From Pseudoalteromonas luteoviolacea B = ATCC 29581 (GTDB lineage Bacteria > Pseudomonadota > Gammaproteobacteria > Enterobacterales > Alteromonadaceae): a DNA stretch of 64,000 bases. Numbering within the stretch: position 1 is the stretch's first letter; each line of letters begins with the position of its first letter. Position numbers and translations under genes: made by a program. The notes under the pieces were generated by a model. That model searched no databases. It was not told the origin of the DNA and worked only from the letters and a program-made list of their open reading frames with translations. Shown one piece after another: positions 63,666-64,000 of the stretch. The stretch lies in assembly GCA_000333235.1 (NCBI GenBank), contig CAPN01000061.1, forward strand, positions 26,183-90,182, written 5' to 3'.

Positions 63666-64000
63666 CGTGCTGTCTCAAAATAGTATCATCATCTATTCAA
63701 AATTAGTTGCATTTTTTCGAATAAACAAAACAACCTGACCAAAAAACAACCAAAATAAGTCAAATGAACGAACAATTTCGACATTTCCTAATGCAAAAGT
63801 AGTGTGAAATATCAAGATCTACTTGAAACGGGATCGGAGAACACTTAGATGGGAATAAGACGTTGTAGATTCTCACCTATCTGAAAAAAACAGAAAAAAA
63901 AAACAGAAAAAGGACAGGCATAAATAATTTCAGATATTTTTAACCCCTGCCTCTAACCTGAGTTTTGTTAACAGGTTGACACGCTTCTTCTAGCAGCAAT
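63666..64000. other. AT-rich end region
   Basis: No gene seen. Includes an A-rich low-complexity stretch at 63881-63914 (AAAAAAACAG repeats). Probably the promoter region of the minus-strand gene and the start of a neighbouring intergenic space. Confidence 0.4.

Overview
The window reads as a chromosomal segment of a marine, chitin-degrading gammaproteobacterium, most likely an Alteromonadales member near Pseudoalteromonas. The grounds are moderately AT-rich DNA, an H-NOX nitric-oxide signalling set of the Shewanella/Vibrio type, many c-di-GMP enzymes, a GlyGly-CTERM protease, a DUF2999-like protein and a multi-enzyme chitinolytic set. No rRNA, tRNA, CRISPR array, prophage or intact insertion sequence was recognised. 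The genus is an inference.

Layout. 1-5.6 kb: 3' part of an EAL phosphodiesterase gene, then a minus-strand group (SCP2-type thiolase, anmK, RecQ-family helicase). 5.7-8.0 kb: a DUF2235 hydrolase and a periplasmic binding protein. 8.1-15.4 kb: chitin operon (GH18 with CBM5/12 and Ig-like domains, AA10 lytic polysaccharide monooxygenase, ChiA-like GH18). 15.8-20.0 kb: a nitric-oxide module with an HDOD response regulator, H-NOX and histidine kinase in a translationally coupled operon, and a divergent response regulator with a degenerate HD-GYP domain (HnoD-like). 20.0-26.0 kb: ferrochelatase, a GAF-PAS-GGDEF-EAL protein, a lipoprotein and a membrane diguanylate cyclase. 26.2-34.4 kb: small envelope proteins, a large secreted M36 protease, an M32 carboxypeptidase and Sua5. 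34.5-37.9 kb: a compact TPR / Fpr / two binding-protein operon. 38.1-42.2 kb: nucleoside metabolism (deoB-deoD, divergent udk and a CNT transporter) with paired candidate operators. 42.5-46.7 kb: DUF2999-like protein, DMT exporter, rRNA methyltransferase, GH19 chitinase. 46.9-52.2 kb: GNAT, FAD oxidoreductase, solute-binding protein and hybrid histidine kinase. 52.3-56 kb: MATCAP/QEGLA-like metallopeptidase, Nudix, TetR and an MBL-fold hydrolase with a strong palindromic operator. 56.5-56.8 kb: an eleven-copy tandem array of terminator-like hairpins between convergent genes. 56.9-63.7 kb: subtilisin-like protease, amidohydrolase, a 92-nt nested hairpin element and three envelope proteins of unknown role.

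How it fits together. GH18 x2, GH19 and AA10 enzymes, all exported and all with CBM5/12 modules, would attack crystalline chitin outside the cell together with secreted M36 and S8 proteases. The H-NOX module lies directly upstream of, and points in the same direction as, the chitin operon, and three c-di-GMP proteins lie close by. A link between NO sensing and a surface-attached, chitin-degrading life is plausible, but it is inferred from gene order only. Most start sites were chosen by inspection of Shine-Dalgarno-like sequences; several differ from the longest possible reading frame and this is stated where it applies.
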